Notes: a model not told the origin generated them from the letters alone. DNA of 64,000 bases from Phlebopus portentosus (GCA_037892935.1 JAYXKI010000004.1:744001-808000); one strand, 5' to 3'. Shown: positions 35,645 to 48,275, counted from the first letter of the stretch. Program-made: numbers and translations.

Positions 35645-36188
35645 AATAGAGAGACGATTCCTTTTTGATAATCTGAATGTGGTCGAGATCTGTAGAATCT
35701 TAATGACATTTGCAGCTTACAGAGCGACGTTCATAGACATTTGACTTGCGCAGCACTGAGCTAGACAAGACGGTCGGACACGAAGTGCATTATATGCACT
35801 CCGTTTTGAGTACACAAGAGTTATTTTTTCATATTATTTCAAGAGAGTCTTCATATAGTCTGAAATGCTATAAAAACAAGCATAGATTTGTGTTGTGGAG
35901 GCAGTCCATAGCACATTGTGGTCGAGAGTGAAGTATTATACAACATTTCTAAGCGACCTACTATATTGAGAAAACTTTCGATCTCCGACGCAAATCTCAC
36001 GCAGACGAAAATCATAGGCATTGCCGATCCCCACTATCAAATCAACCACTAGTGCACAAAATTCGGAATTTTCGCTCTAGCATGACGTCTGCCTTAGTAA
36101 TCTACTCGGTCTTTTATGCGAACCTCCCACGGTCTCTGTCAGCTCCTACTTATCATTGTTTTAGCATAGTAACAACTGTAAAGCATCA
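35645..36188. other. AT-rich intergenic region
   Basis: This holds the right flank of the transposase-like gene and the promoter of the oxidoreductase gene. No terminal repeat matching the left side was found and no exon was recognised. Confidence 0.45.
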
Positions 36189-37480
36189 ATGGCACCTTCA
36201 AAGATGAAAGCCGCTGTGACCTGCGGAGAACCTGGCAAAGTCCAAGTCCGCGAAATCGACGTGTCGAAACCAGGCCCGACGGACGTTCTCGTCAAGGTTG
36301 TCGCAGCTGCAAGCAACCCGACCGATTGTGCGTGCTTCCGTTGACACTTACTAACTACAAATCTTGAATCACAATGCAGGGAAGACGATCACTTGGTCGC
36401 CCACGACGGGCAACGTCGTCGGGATGGACTTTGCAGGGACGGTCGACGAAATCGGCTCCGAAGTCCCCGCCGGGAAGTTCAAAGTCGGCGACCGCGTTGC
36501 GGGGATGGTACATGGCGGTGCGCGACATATCTAGCCCCAGTTTCCACCCCTGAACGCAATCATAACGCGCTTCTTTACAGCCGCATTCCCCAATGGCGCG
36601 TACGCCGAATACGTTACAGCGCCTTTGTCTTTACTCCTCCCCTTACCGGAGACGTGGTCCTTCGAGCAGGGCGCACAGCTCGGCGTTGCGGGGTACACAG
36701 CCTGTCTCTGCCTCTACCATGCTCAATCCCTCCCCTCGCCGCTCTCGCCCACCAAAGACCCAATCGACCTCCTCGTCTGGGGCGGCTCGTCCTCCGTCGG
36801 CCAATACGTCATCCAACTCGCACACCTCGGCGGATTGCGCGTACTAGCAACCTCGTCCCCGAAGAACTTCCCCCTCCTCAAGTCCCTCGGCGCGGATCTG
36901 GTCTTCTCGTACGCGGACCCGGAGGCGCCTGAGAAGATCCGCGAGGCGACGGGCGGGAAGCTCGCTCACGCCGTCGATTGTATCTCGGAGAAAGACACAC
37001 CGGATAAGGTCGCTCGCTCCATCGGCGACGCGGGGGGCGAAGTGAGTGTTCTCCTGAAATACGACAGCCGCAGGCCGGAAGTTAAAGTTAGTCACGTCCT
37101 CGGGTACTTCCTCCTCGGAAAGGTATATATACTAGTCTATACAAAACTTTTCTACGCACCAGCATAGGTCTGACGGTCAAAATCACCTATAGGATCTTGA
37201 AATTCCGATGAAACTGCCACTCGACGTCGCGCAATACAACTTCGGCCCTCAAGCAGCGAAGATCCTCACAGAGACTCTGGCAAACGGCACACTCAAACCG
37301 GGGCCCATCAAAATCATTCCAAATGGTCTCGCAGGTGTAAGCGTCGGCCTCGATTATCTGAAAGAGGGCAAGGTTTGTCTGTTTTATCTATCTAACTGCT
37401 CTTAGATCTGAAGAAAAAAAAACATGATCGAATAGGCAAGCGGCGAAAAGGTGATCTACAGGATTGCAGATACTCCCTGA
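36189..37480 (+). CDS. zinc-type alcohol dehydrogenase-like / quinone oxidoreductase (MDR family)
   Basis: Five exons encode a medium-chain dehydrogenase/reductase of about 350 residues, starting MAPSKMKAAVTCGEPGKVQV. The N-terminal GroES-like fold includes NPTDWK (assembled across intron 1, 36328-36379), GNVVGMDFAGTV and FKVGDRVAGMVHG. The Rossmann core has WGGSSSVGQYVIQLA for NAD(P)H binding, followed by ATSSPKNF. The protein lacks the Cys/His set of catalytic-zinc alcohol dehydrogenases. That places it with the zinc-independent enoyl-reductase/quinone-oxidoreductase branch often called toxD-like in fungi. The last exon is very short (ASGEKVIYRIADTP). Its substrate is unknown. It stands alone, facing the F-box gene tail to tail. 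Confidence 0.88.
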
Positions 37481-37954
37481 ACAAAAATATGGTCACGACC
37501 TCGCTTTCCCTCGCCCGTATTGATAGTTATCCGAAATCCTTTCAAGCCAGTGTCATTGAAGGTTGGAGATGTAATTTTAGTCTTGTACCCACGCCCTCGA
37601 ACGGGATTGTTCGTATGCCTGTACAGTACATAAAGTAAATATCCAATGATTCTGCCATGCATCTTCCTGCTTGTATTCGAAGGTAATGAACTGAACTACA
37701 GTATAAGGGCGTGATGTCTCTGTGTTCCAGGACGTTGAAGGACATCAGCAACCTTTCCGTTCCGGAACTTAATCCAGTGCACACCTCCTTCATGAGTGAA
37801 CTTCCAAAATGGTATACAAATACAAACCCCCGAAAAGAGGTGGGAATTCAAAGCAAAGCAATTGACAGAGATCCCATCTATCTAAAAAATACTACCTGTC
37901 CCTCCAAGTTCAAACGAGCGGAAGAAGTGTCTCCAGCAGGAGAGCAAAACAAGC
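37481..37954. other. convergent intergenic region
   Basis: This is the tail-to-tail spacer between the oxidoreductase (+) and the F-box/WD40 gene (-). Nothing further was recognised. Confidence 0.5.
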
Positions 37955-40181
37955 TCAATCGTCCTCTTCATTCGGTCTATAGCTCCAAATCTCCATAACC
38001 GTCTTCCCAGCACGCTTGCACATGATAACGCACTTATCATACTTATGTGCTACCTTCCACACCGCCTCAGCTGGCATAGTGAGTTCGCGGACATGGACAC
38101 CCGTCTGAGCGTCGTACAGTCGTACTCGCCCGTCGTTCCCGCCTGTAACGAGCCAGTGTGCGTCGAGCTGTAGAGCTGTGACGCTGGAGTCGTGAGCTGC
38201 GATACGCCGAGCGGTACTCGATGTATGCCATGATCCGTCAGGTGTGCTCGGAAGGTTGAAAGCGATAACACGGCCGTCGGACCCGCCTGTTGCCAGGGTT
38301 GAGCCTGTCAGTTGCAACTGGCAAACGAGCGCGGTATGTCCTTGCAGAAGAGCAAGACATTGCCTGAAAATATCCACATCAGAGACGCAATTGTTAGAAA
38401 TTACTAATGACAACGAACCCGTCGACGGGGTTCCAAACTCGGACAGTAGTATCAAGTCCGCCAGATGCAATGTATTTGCCGTCGAACGCAACGGAGTAAA
38501 TCTGATGAAGATGACCGCGAAGGACATGCAAACATTCTCCAGTATCAACATTCCAGAGCTACAACGCATTTATCAGCTTCGATCAACATTGATACATAAT
38601 CAGAAAGGTAACGCACCCGACAAGTTGCATCGTAGCTTCCGCTTACGGCCAAATTACCACATACATCAAGACAACGCACGCTCTCGTCGTGGCCCGTCAG
38701 CGTCCGAAGAAGCTTGCCACGTTGTACGTCCCACACGCGCAGTGTCGTATCGCGTGAACCACTGATCGCAATAGGGCGGTTGTGCAAGACACGCAAGCAT
38801 CGTATTGTCGACGTGTGTCCCTCAAGCACAAAGATGCAGTAACCAGACTTCACATCCCAAACACGCAGCTGTTTGTCACACCCTCCGCTCACAACCAAGG
38901 CATTCGCGTTGCCCCATCCTTCCGACGCACCGCAGATATCGCTGGGCTTTGGAGGTTCTTGCGAAGCAGAACGACGTGCGGACCGCGGTTTATCAAGACC
39001 AATCGCAATTCGTAACGAATCGGGTATCAGAAATTCCATCTCGCCCAGGTCCACCGTGTCAGGGTTAGCGTTGCTGCCGAACTTACTCAATGTTTCACTC
39101 AACCAAACACGAGCACCAACATCTGTACTTGATGCGACTGGTGACCCAGATGCATCCTCAGAGGGCTGCTTAGACTTTGGACGAGGCACTGCGACTGGAG
39201 GGTCAACCCAATACCCTCCCGCACTGACAAGGTTGACGGCCCAGACTCCTGACTCGTGACCAACCAACGTCCGACTAAGAACGCCGGAGCGAGCAGAGAA
39301 GACCTGAATGCGACAGCTGGCAAGCCCGACGACTATCCATTCGTGATCAAGCGCAACGGAAGTGACGACTCCGCCGTCTGGAGTAGTTGCTGGCGGTCGA
39401 TGCTTGTTCAGCAAGCGACCCTTTGTCCGCCAATTCGTCACTAAAAGCGCATCAGGATCAATAAGCAATGCAAACGAATCGAAGAGCACTCGCTGGTCTT
39501 GTAGCAGTAAACAAAGTGTCTTCTGTATGAGAACTCAGGTGGCAGTTCAGGAGGTATCTCCTGCAAAACGGCCCGCGCTTTCCCATCCATCAAAGAAACA
39601 CCGCTCATGCTCGCTTTAGAAGCCGAAGACGGCCTGCCTTGGAGCTTTGACTGGCTCTTCGGGTACAGTCTGTCTTCGAACTTCGCCTGCACACACATTC
39701 GCTTCCAGGTCGTCTCGTCTTTCATCAATGAATTCCAGAATCGTGATGCACGACTTGCTCTCGCCAGCGTCCTCGCATCGTCAACATAATCCAGAATATG
39801 CAGACTGAGCTCGATAGGCAAGTCGCGCAAGAAATCGCGTTTGAGCAAGGGCGCGATCGTCGTGGACACGAATAGAAGTTCGGCAGGAGAACAGTCCGCG
39901 AGCAGTGCGGCCAGGTATTGCTGGCGGGCCGTTGGTCCAGAAGACTTCAGCGCTGCGAATTCTAGACGGGAAGCATGAGCAACATCTACCGATGCTGCTT
40001 CGAGCACATAAGAGATGGGCCGAGGGGAAGGAGCAGGGGTAGGTGGGGACACTATTGGCATGTAAATCGTGGACGAGTCGCTTGGGTCGAGTTTTGCGCT
40101 GGGCTCAGAAATGGTCATCGTTGCGAGCGATGTGCTGAGGTCTCCAGAAGTCGCGCGAGAGCGTGATGCGCCGTTCGCCAT
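37955..40181 (-). CDS. F-box/WD40 protein (Cdc4/Fbw7-like SCF receptor)
   Basis: The protein has an N-terminal low-complexity region, an F-box (about 39710-39830) and a C-terminal WD40 propeller. The F-box reads LRDLPIELSLHILDYVDDAR, followed by ASRFWNSLMKDETTWKRMC. The linker then gives NWRTKGRLL, the Arg/Trp-rich element that precedes the propeller in Cdc4 and Fbw7. About seven blades follow, with repeats such as SGGCDKQLRVWDVKSGYC and SGSRDTTLRVWDVQRGKLL. Such proteins recruit phosphorylated targets to SCF ubiquitin ligase in the nucleus. A long insert lies between the first blades (about 39020-39200). The start at 40181 (MANGASRSRATSG) is preferred; an upstream ATG at 40262 is possible. 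The splice between the F-box exon and the NWR exon (near 39430-39510) is not resolved. Confidence 0.87.
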
Positions 40182-40510
40182 CGTTGTTGACGATGAGCAG
40201 ACAATGACAAGTTCGTCGGACAAGAGCGGCCAAACAGCCCTGATTCGGAATAAACAGGCCACGTGATGCGCTTAACGTTTTGCAAATAGTTATTAGTTAT
40301 GGTCCTATGGATTACTCTTACTTCATATTCATGGTAAAGAATTCATCGGCTCGGCGAGCCGTAAACATCGATCTGAGCGCGAGTAAACAGGGGTGAAAAA
40401 ATTTTCAATCCGGACAGTTTTATAGACAACAGAGTCCTCAGGCCGGAAGTTAGAAAGGGCCTTCTATACGAAGTCTAACTCTCGATTGGACATCTATGCG
40501 ACTCCTTCAA
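40182..40510. other. intergenic region
   Basis: This is the promoter side of the F-box gene and the 3' flank of the cupredoxin gene. Nothing distinct was seen. Confidence 0.5.
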
Positions 40511-41369
40511 CTATGCTAATGCAAGCCCAATAATCGCGGCCATCATCGCAAAAACTCCACTGGTATGCATCTTACTGGCCGAGCTAGCGCTCGTAGCTGC
40601 GGGAGAAGCAGCGGCCGAGGAGGAAACGACCGATGGTGCGGTGGCCGATGGATTGGGAAGGCCAAACCCTGTGATGCTACCGGAAAACGGACCTGGTACT
40701 GCAGACGCGGACGCTGCTTGGCCGACGAGGAAGCCAACAGATTGCTAAAATAAAAAGACAGACTACGTCAAAGTACTAATACCAACGCCGGAAAGAGAAC
40801 ATACGCCGGAATTGCCTTGATGAGCCTGGGCTGCCTGCTTGAAAGCATCGAATGTGAATTGCCCGGTTGCTGGTGCATTGATGGAGCCGACCATGCCGGA
40901 ATTGCAGTGAGGCTGAGGTACGAGCTGTTTGCAGAAGAACCAGATGGGCTGAGAGGCATTGGTGACCGTCAAGTTCCACGTGGGGAATCCAGATGAGGTC
41001 CCCGCAGGGATGAGAATGTTCCCTGAGTCAAATCCGTTTCCTAGTGGATCGCAGGGAGCCGTAAATGAGCTTTGAGTTACTGAATGATTCCCTGGTCTGT
41101 TGCGACATGAGTTTTGGTTGTTAGATGACAATCAGAACATACTTACACGCCAGAGAAGGTGAACGTAACAATGTCGCCTTCCGCGACAGTCACGTTTGCA
41201 GGCGTGAACATGAACGGGTTTGACCCTGAAGAACCCACCATGATTTGCTACATGATATCCGCCGTCAGCATATCGAGAAGAGTATATTCAACACACAACA
41301 AACCGTGACATTTTGAGCTACGACGGCTGAAATTGTAGCCAAGGTAGAGATCGAGAAGAGGGCTAGCAT
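40511..41369 (-). CDS. GPI-anchored cupredoxin-like secreted protein
   Basis: Four exons encode about 230 residues. Exon 1 gives a signal peptide (MLALFSISTLATISAVVAQN). The cupredoxin domain follows, with GDIVTFTFSG and then NHSVTQSSF after an intron. The four classic type-1 copper ligands are visible: His in NHSV, Cys in WFFCKQ, then His in PHC and Met in NSGM. A Ser/Ala-rich stalk follows (ATAPSVVSSSAAASPAATSA). The last residues (SGVFAMMAAIIGLALA) are a typical GPI-anchor signal. The product should be a cell-surface copper-binding protein. The class is common in basidiomycetes, and its physiological electron partner is unknown. A TATA box lies about 70 bases upstream (41439-41445). Confidence 0.86.
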
Positions 41370-42188
41370 GATGGGTAACAGACTCTGGATCAGCTGAAGG
41401 ATAGGTGAGTCGAGAAGATCTCAGCATGCTGCGGAAGGCTTTATAGGCGGATACAATTATCCTCTTGACGTCTTCGTCCATGAGTGTAAATGATTCCAAG
41501 TGAGGCGCACATTCAGAGAACTGAAGAAGTAGTGCAATTATAGTAGATAACGCCTCCAATGAGACAATTCTGCTTTCGTGAGACGCTTAGGAAGCAGTCC
41601 TAGAAGGTAGCCTGTCCCGATGCCGACGCAGTGTTGACGCGCAGACGAATAGGATGAAGCGTACATTCACACTGAGGAGCGAAAAGAGTCGTTCGATTCA
41701 CAGAACGAGGCCCATTCCTCTCACGAGACAAATGCAAGCGCCAGGAGGGTCGCGTTAGAGAACCGGGCTGGGAACCAGTAGTCACGAGGAAAGACCGCGA
41801 AATTTAGGTGGAGAGTCGTAAGCCTTCTTTGAACTGTCCTTGCTGCCTCTGATACTCGCGGTGTTGGTGTGATGAAACTCGAATAATACATAATTCGGGA
41901 GACAAGGAAAGCGAAGAGCTGATCACCCTTCCTTTTCGAGGTGATCAAGATCCAAAGCACCATTTTGCCGTTCAAACATACATGTTGCATCTTTGCACTG
42001 ACCTAGCATTGCATTTCATGTACTGCCAATCTATAAGGCGGTTCATGCTCGTTCCAAGAGGACTCGGACGTGGACGAGAATATGGGCGACAATGTGGAGA
42101 AAGTTAAGAAAGGTGTGTGAAGAGAAGAGCGTGAGAGCACACGATGCACGTGAACTGAACGCGTCACGAAACAGAGTTGGATCCGAAG
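41370..42188. other. divergent intergenic region
   Basis: This is a head-to-head spacer between the cupredoxin gene (-) and the mitochondrial carrier (+). The short frames present lack motifs. Confidence 0.5.
41439..41445 (-). promoter_or_regulatory. TATA box of the cupredoxin gene
   Basis: The minus strand reads TATAAAG about 70 bases before the start codon at 41369, a typical position for a strong fungal promoter. Confidence 0.5.
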
Positions 42189-43461
42189 ATGGACTTTATC
42201 GCGGGAACGGTAGCTGGTACTTGCATTCACTGGCTTATTTCAGGTTACAGGCGAAATGATCGACTCTTGTATTTAGGTGTTGCTGGTCTGACTATTGCCC
42301 ATCCGTTTGATACAGGTAAGAGTATGCCATTCATTGATTCTCCGAATAGAAATCATCTGGATTGGTGCTGATTGACTCGCGTCAACAGTGAAAGTGCGCT
42401 TTCAGAACCCGGAGATCTCATCCAAATATAGGTCCACGTTCCATGCTTTCTCCACAGTTATCCGCGAAGAACGCTTCAGGGGGCTTTATAAAGGCATTGC
42501 TTCGCCGATGGTCAGCAGGTTGTCTTGTTACCGAGATATCTAGTAACACTTGTTGAATAGCTCTCGTGTGCTCCATTGAATGGGCTAGTCTTCGCAAGCT
42601 ATCATTCTTTCATGCGCATGCAGCTGAAGCATCCCGATCATGAGCCAACCATTCGACAGATAGGACTTGCTGGTGTAGGCACTGGCATCGTCTCATCGTG
42701 AGTCTACCTTCTTGAGTTAGCGCTTTACCTATCATTCGTACCACGACTTTTCTAGATCAATCACTTGTCCGATAGAGCTCATCAAGATTCGGCAACAAAA
42801 TATAGTTGATCGCCAGCTATCAGCTCGAGAAGTTGCTCTGGATGTCGTCCGCAAAAATGGAATTCGAGGACTTTATCGTGGAATTGTACCAACAGCGTTG
42901 CGCGACATCGGTTATGGTGCCCACTTTGCAACGGTAGGTCTCCTTACCTATGCACTTTGAACTTGAAAGAAACTGATCTTTCATGGATTATATTGTTTAG
43001 TACGAGGCAACATGTCGGTACTTCTCGCGCGGACGTCCTCAAATAGATCCGCCCTATCCCACGGATCCTTCTTCTCTTCTCGATGAGGCCGAGAAAGACA
43101 TGATTACTCTCTCGTGGCCTGCACTTCTCTTCGCAGGTGCCCTTGCTGGTGTAACAGGCTGGATTGCGACTTTCCCGTTTGACGTCGTCAAGACTCGCGT
43201 TCAAAGTGTCGATTGCTCCTCAGAAAACGACCGCGCTTCGCATCCCTATCGAAACACTCTTTCAACGATTGTCAACTCGTATCGGTCCGAAGGCGTAGCA
43301 TGTTTCTTCCGTGGTCTCACTCCCACGATTATACGGTGGGACTTTCCTGCGGAATGATCTGTTGTGATATTCTAAGTGATATGTTTTCCTGTAGGGCGAT
43401 ACCCGTGAACATGGCTACATTCGGTGTTTTTGAGCTGATGGTTAACTTGCTATCCTTCTAG
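42189..43461 (+). CDS. mitochondrial carrier (SLC25) protein
   Basis: This gene of about seven exons encodes a mitochondrial inner-membrane carrier of about 300 residues. The start MDFIAGTVAG opens the first transmembrane helix. All three family signatures are present: AHPFDTVKVRFQ, CPIELIKIRQQ and FPFDVVKTRVQ (P-x-D/E-x-x-K/R). The typical GLYKGIASPM, GLYRGIVPTALRD and FFRGLTPTIIRAIP motifs follow the first, second and third signatures respectively. The signatures resemble the carnitine/acylcarnitine and basic amino-acid carrier group (SLC25A20/29/45/48, yeast Crc1 and Ort1). The exact substrate cannot be assigned without the contact residues. Introns were resolved by joining codons, for example DT|VK and TII|R. 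The last exon reads IPVNMATFGVFELMVN and the stop is at 43461. Confidence 0.88.
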
Positions 43462-43613
43462 TCTGCCGAACTTTCACTCTTCAGTTTATCCGGTAAATAC
43501 ATCGAAGAGCCCGCCAATCATTAGGAACACAACAATCTTTATTGACATCAATAATCACAGACGCTCATTCCTGAAATTTATTCATGACACATACAATTTT
43601 GCTACTGAACCAC

Positions 43614-45475
43614 TTAGTTAAAGAGAAGCGTAGTGATGCTGCGGGGGCGAGCGAGGGCTGACTCGCCGCTCAAGCTACCTTCCTGCCAATCGAACTCGAA
43701 ATCCGTCAGAACACCGCCAATGCGTGTGCCAAGCCCGGCCTGCGAGAAGTCGACGTTCTGAGTAGCTGTACCCATATTCATCAGAATGAACGAGGTCTTG
43801 GCGGTTCCTAGCTCCGTCTGCTGGTCCTGATCAGACTTAAATACAAGCCCGAAAACGCCGTCAGGAAGACCAGTAACGTTATACCGCGTGGATCCCATAA
43901 ATGCAAAACGCGCGAAGTGTTTGAAAAGGTAGTAGCGCTTCGTCAGGTACAAGGTGAAGTCGCCGCTGGAAGCGAAGTTAGGGTTATAGTAAATCTGGGC
44001 GCAATTCAGTCAGAAATGTATTATCGTGAAGATTAGGAAAGCGATCGTACAAGCCCGTCGTTCCATCCGTCCGAGTTTGCACTGACTTGGCAAGTAAGAT
44101 TTTGCTGTGGCGAGCAGCCAACCTCGCTTGATAGGGCCGTCCAGAAGTCGAAATGTTCGTCAAGACTATAGAAAGCAGCATGCGATCAAAACAGGTAGGA
44201 GCCTAGGGCTAGGTGAATACTAACGCTTGTGTGAAGCTTTGATAAATCAATTGTCCAAGTTCGAGTCCGCCAAGCATGGTTGGACTAGAAGAATTACCAT
44301 CTGTAATCACAATTCAATAGAGGACTTACTCAAATCCTTGAGAGTAGGTAAGAGCAGCGGCCGGATCGTCACTCGTAGATTTGAAACAGCAAATTTCAGT
44401 GAACCAGGATGGCTTCCCGGACAGGCTCCGAGCCATAGCGCCCATTTCAGCGACAGTTCCATCACCTGCAAAGCTGTACTGATGGTGACTAACAGCCGCG
44501 ATACTTGACGCTGCATCTGGAAGCCAGGTAGGTGCTTCAGAAATAAACTGGTCCGTCGTGCTCGATTCGTCTGCCATGATTTCGACGGAAGACAGGCCTG
44601 CAGAGTCTAGCGCAGAACGCACGGCATTGACGACGGATGCACGTTGCTGAGGAGTAACGATCATGCCTTCTTGACCGCACTGCGAATCGCCATTACCGAA
44701 GCTCTGTAAAAGAACCCCAAAATTGATCAGTTTGATATGTTTGATAGTAAAGGCGATCTCACATTGTCAGGTTCGTTCATTGGTGAAACATGTGTGAAGA
44801 CGACGCCCTCATCCCTGAAATGAGCAATTACATCTGCAAGATACTGAGCAAATGCAGGAATCTGGCCGTCAAGAATCGTTCCTCCACAGCTTCTTTCGTT
44901 GCTAGTAAAGGCCGCCGGAGCTGAATTGACAAATGCCGTAAGCACAGGAACGTTGTACGCAGCTGCCTGTTTTAGGAAGTATACGCCGGCCGCATCCGCT
45001 GACCAATTGTATACTCCCGGAGACACGTAGAACGTCTCTGGGGCACGTCTGCCGTATTATGAGCGATGAGTGAACAACTCTTGCAATAGCTGAGAAAAAG
45101 AATATAAACATACGTCGGATTTCCGACAAATACCCCGCCTCCGCCGACGTTATACCGGTAAGAAGTCAGACCGGCGCCGCCCGCTGCAGAGGGAGAGGAG
45201 TCAAAGAGGAGGTCAGCGACTTGCTGGCGGACGTCTTCAGGAAAGGATATCAAGTCGTTTGGCCACCAAGCGCCGCTAGCCCCGATGCCATTTATCACTT
45301 GAGCCGGCTCGGTGGCGACACTAGCGAGTTGGCCTATTTTTGAGAAATGATGGAGGATCAAATCAGTACGTTATGTGGAAGTAAAATCAAAGCGCTAGTG
45401 GCTTTCTCCCTTACCGACTGCGGTAGAGGCTGCAAGACCTAGGAAGACTACAAGCAAATGGATGTTAGGCGCCAT
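43614..45475 (-). CDS. GH30 family glycosidase, endo-beta-1,6-galactanase-like
   Basis: This multi-exon gene encodes a secreted glycoside hydrolase of about 480 residues. The start at 45475 gives a signal peptide (MAPNIHLLVVFLGLAASTAV). The mature enzyme begins near QLASVATEPAQVINGIGASG, typical of GH30 galactanases. Two catalytic Glu are visible: MNEPDN (acid/base) and SWFTEICCF (nucleophile). Other markers are GASGAWWPNDL, YRYNVGGGG and SHHQYSFAG. The C-terminal beta domain ends in RPRSITTLLFN. Enzymes of this type cleave beta-1,6-linked galactan side chains of arabinogalactan in plant cell walls. Substrate specificity is inferred from the motifs. The gene faces the mitochondrial carrier gene tail to tail with 150 bases between them. 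A TATA box lies about 40 bases upstream (45515-45522). Confidence 0.86.
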
Positions 45476-46163
45476 TGTCTGGACCGACGAACTACGACAC
45501 TCCACCTTGATGCATATTTATAGGCTAGGAAGAAGTATGAAAAGCTCAAGGTAGCTTGTGGTTTTGCCAGTGCCAGCACGAGAGTAGGTCGGAAGGATGT
45601 ACGTATCAGATGTAGATCATAAGGACAGAAGAAGCTCTGTACATTGTCCGCAGTCTTACCCAGAGAAGCTGTGCACCCGATCGGGATGCGGTTATAGCTC
45701 AACCATGGGAAATTTGTTGCAGAAATGGCTCGGAGGCGGTGCCGACGGAAGCATTCCTCATCGCGTTGATACCAGTTTGAGAGGGGTCCACTGAGGTCCA
45801 CTTGCCATCCATGGCCCGAGCAATGGTCAGGCGTCCACATTGCATATAATATGGATCTATTTCAATCACTCGTCAACTCTCCGTAAGTGAATGATCGTCC
45901 CTGGCAAATCATTTATTCCTCAATACGTCCGTAAAAACTGCATAGAAAAAATCTCGGTACAACATCGTGATGACGGTGGCAATAGTAGAATAAGCGGTGA
46001 CAAGGCAATAAGCAAAATACAGACGTATCAAATATAAAAAAATGACAGATCTAGACTTGCCTTCCATATCCAAGGAGGCGTCCTTCGGTACCCCCGATAA
46101 GATCAGCCACTACCTCGGCAGTCTGAATCCCAACGTCATAGTCACCTCTGCGTGCACCGAAGC
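45476..46163. other. intergenic region
   Basis: This holds the promoter of the GH30 gene and the 3' flank of the zinc-finger gene. No exon was recognised. Confidence 0.5.
45515..45522 (-). promoter_or_regulatory. TATA box of the GH30 gene
   Basis: TATAAATA on the minus strand lies about 40 bases before the start codon at 45475, implying a short 5' leader. Confidence 0.5.
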
Positions 46164-47535
46164 TCAGCCCCGACCCCGGCTATGACCCTTGCCTGGTCCC
46201 CTTCCCCTACCTCTTCCGCCTCTCGCACGTCTTCCGGGCGCCGAAATGTGCTTAGTGTTTGCATCACCGACATGAAGAATAGATCTTCCTGTATTATTTA
46301 AAGGTGCTTCAGACTTAAGCGCCTCAAGGGCACCATCGATATTGATGCTGATATCATGGTCCGATAACTGGGTGTCATCTTCGTGGTCCATTCGCGATAT
46401 TATCTCATCAGGAGCTGCAGAAGTCTGCACACCATGTGTCCTGTACGCAATGTTAGCAAGAATTGTCAACAATCCGTCTCGGACGTGCTTACGGATTATG
46501 GACCCGTTTACCTCCTTTCATACCGGATTTTGTCTCTCCTACCGTCCGGGCGGTTCTTCCCCCACGACCGAAGCGTATATTGCTTGGAACAAGCGAAAGT
46601 GAGTTCATTGATCTTGACAGATCGTCCAGTCCCGAGCTAGGAGCAACGGCAGACTTGCATGAGCCGCTAGTTTGAACGCTCTGTTGAGCATTATTTGCCT
46701 TCGTGGTCCCTTTCGTAGCCTTTCGTGCCTGTGCCGATGACATCTTGGCGGCATTGTTCTTGACGGTTCCATTTGACAGCATTTCTTCGTCCATGCTATC
46801 GCCACCATCATCTTCTTCTGTGTCTTCTACTTCTTCAATGTCCGTATCGTTGACATCACTTCGACCGTCTCTGGCTTTCCAGGCACCTCGAATCATGCTT
46901 GCACCTTCGCCCCATCTCTTTAGCAGACCGCCAACTCCTTTGTTGGTAACGGCAAAGAAATATTCCTTCGGAAAGCCATGTGCCTGGATGAGATGCAGCC
47001 TTCGTTTCTTCGGGTTCAGGAATCTTCTTGTACATGAGGCTAGATGACACGCGAACTGGAAACAGGGTTGAGTTCAGTCCACGGATGTACAACTGAGCCT
47101 GAAAAAGAACGAACTATTTTCTCTCCGCGTTCTTTCCTCAGTACGGCAATTGGATCGTGACACTCTGTTTGATGCTGTCGCGGTTATCTTATCAGTTACG
47201 GCTGATGGTAGACGCGTTAATCAAGTTGAACCCACCAGCTCTAAGAGCCTTGCGTTCGGAAAAACTGCAGCACACCCCCTTTCCTCACACACATGCGCAT
47301 GATACTTTGCATAGTGAGATTCTAGCTCTGAGACATTCGCTAGTGGAGTTGGTTCATTATGAGGTGGATTACAGGTCGGAGGAAGGGAACAAAACAAGGG
47401 TGCTCTCTCCGCACGAGTGAGGCGCAACGCCTTGGTCGTTGGTTGGTGGCCGGATGAAGACGAGGGAGACTGAGGTGAGTCCTCGAAACTGCTTTCTTGA
47501 TCCCGACCGCGCTTTGACGACGTCGGAGTACTCAT
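46164..47535 (-). CDS. C2H2 zinc-finger protein, ZNF511-like
   Basis: Four exons encode about 390 residues. The N-terminus is Ser-rich and basic (MSTPTSSKRGRDQ). Two or three C2H2-type fingers follow: CSLPPTC...H..H, CEERGCAAVFPNARLLELHQ...H and CHLASCTRRFLNPKKRRLHL...H. After these comes the segment GFPKEYFFAVTNKG, which together with the finger spacing is the signature of ZNF511-type proteins. The second half is low-complexity: an acidic patch (EEVEDTEEDDGGD), then SNIRFGRGGRTART and a final Arg/Gly tail (RRARGGRGRGRG). The splice between exons 3 and 4 is fixed by a GTAAGC donor near 46490. RGG tails often bind RNA. The cellular role of this family is poorly known. Confidence 0.78.
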
Positions 47536-48275
47536 GGATGAACGTAGGAATCAAAGCATCGCTTAGGCGCCTGCCACGGTGCCAGTGGTTAATTTCGATA
47601 CACGTTAGCGTCACGTGCACTATTTTCCAAAATGAATTAGGTTTCCTTGTATGGCTTATTCTGTTTATCACATAGATGGGAAGTGCTTACGCAAACAGTG
47701 AAGTACCGTAGTACGTAGTATAGTATCAACTCGCGGGGTAGACCGTTTCCACCAACAACTACTACTCAACTTATTTCAAACTAGTGAAATTTAGAATACC
47801 CGAGCCATGAAACCTGCATGTCCTGTATCGGGATTTCTCTCGGAAGAAAAACCCCTGGAATAGCATACATGGTCAGTGCTGAGTAGTTTACATTCGCGGG
47901 AGTGCTTTACGCAATGAATGGACTTTCAGATGACGACGCGTCGCCATTTATACGCGTTTCGATCACGTGCGCCATACAATCTTTCCTCCGCTCACCCACC
48001 ACAGAACAAGCCTTAGTCATTCCCACTATCCTGCTGAATGATCTCTCGGGCTTCTCCTGATCCTCCAATAGTACTATAAGTCAGCAGACGTGTGCGTGGG
48101 TGTTGTCTCACTAAGGGTAGATATTGCACCCTTCTTGCTGCAGATGACGACACCGCTTCGGGCCAGAAACTTACTTAAACTTGCGCCTATCTCGACGTCT
48201 CTATCCCATCTCTCTAGTTCCTATCGTCTCAAGCTCTTTCAAACCGATTATTTCTCACTCAGAAAGCAAAGTACA
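47536..48275. other. divergent intergenic region
   Basis: This is the shared upstream region of the zinc-finger gene (-) and the short-chain dehydrogenase (+). Its right part (about 48040-48270) recurs at about 49600-49770 before the broken dehydrogenase copy, so the promoter was duplicated with the gene. Confidence 0.55.
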
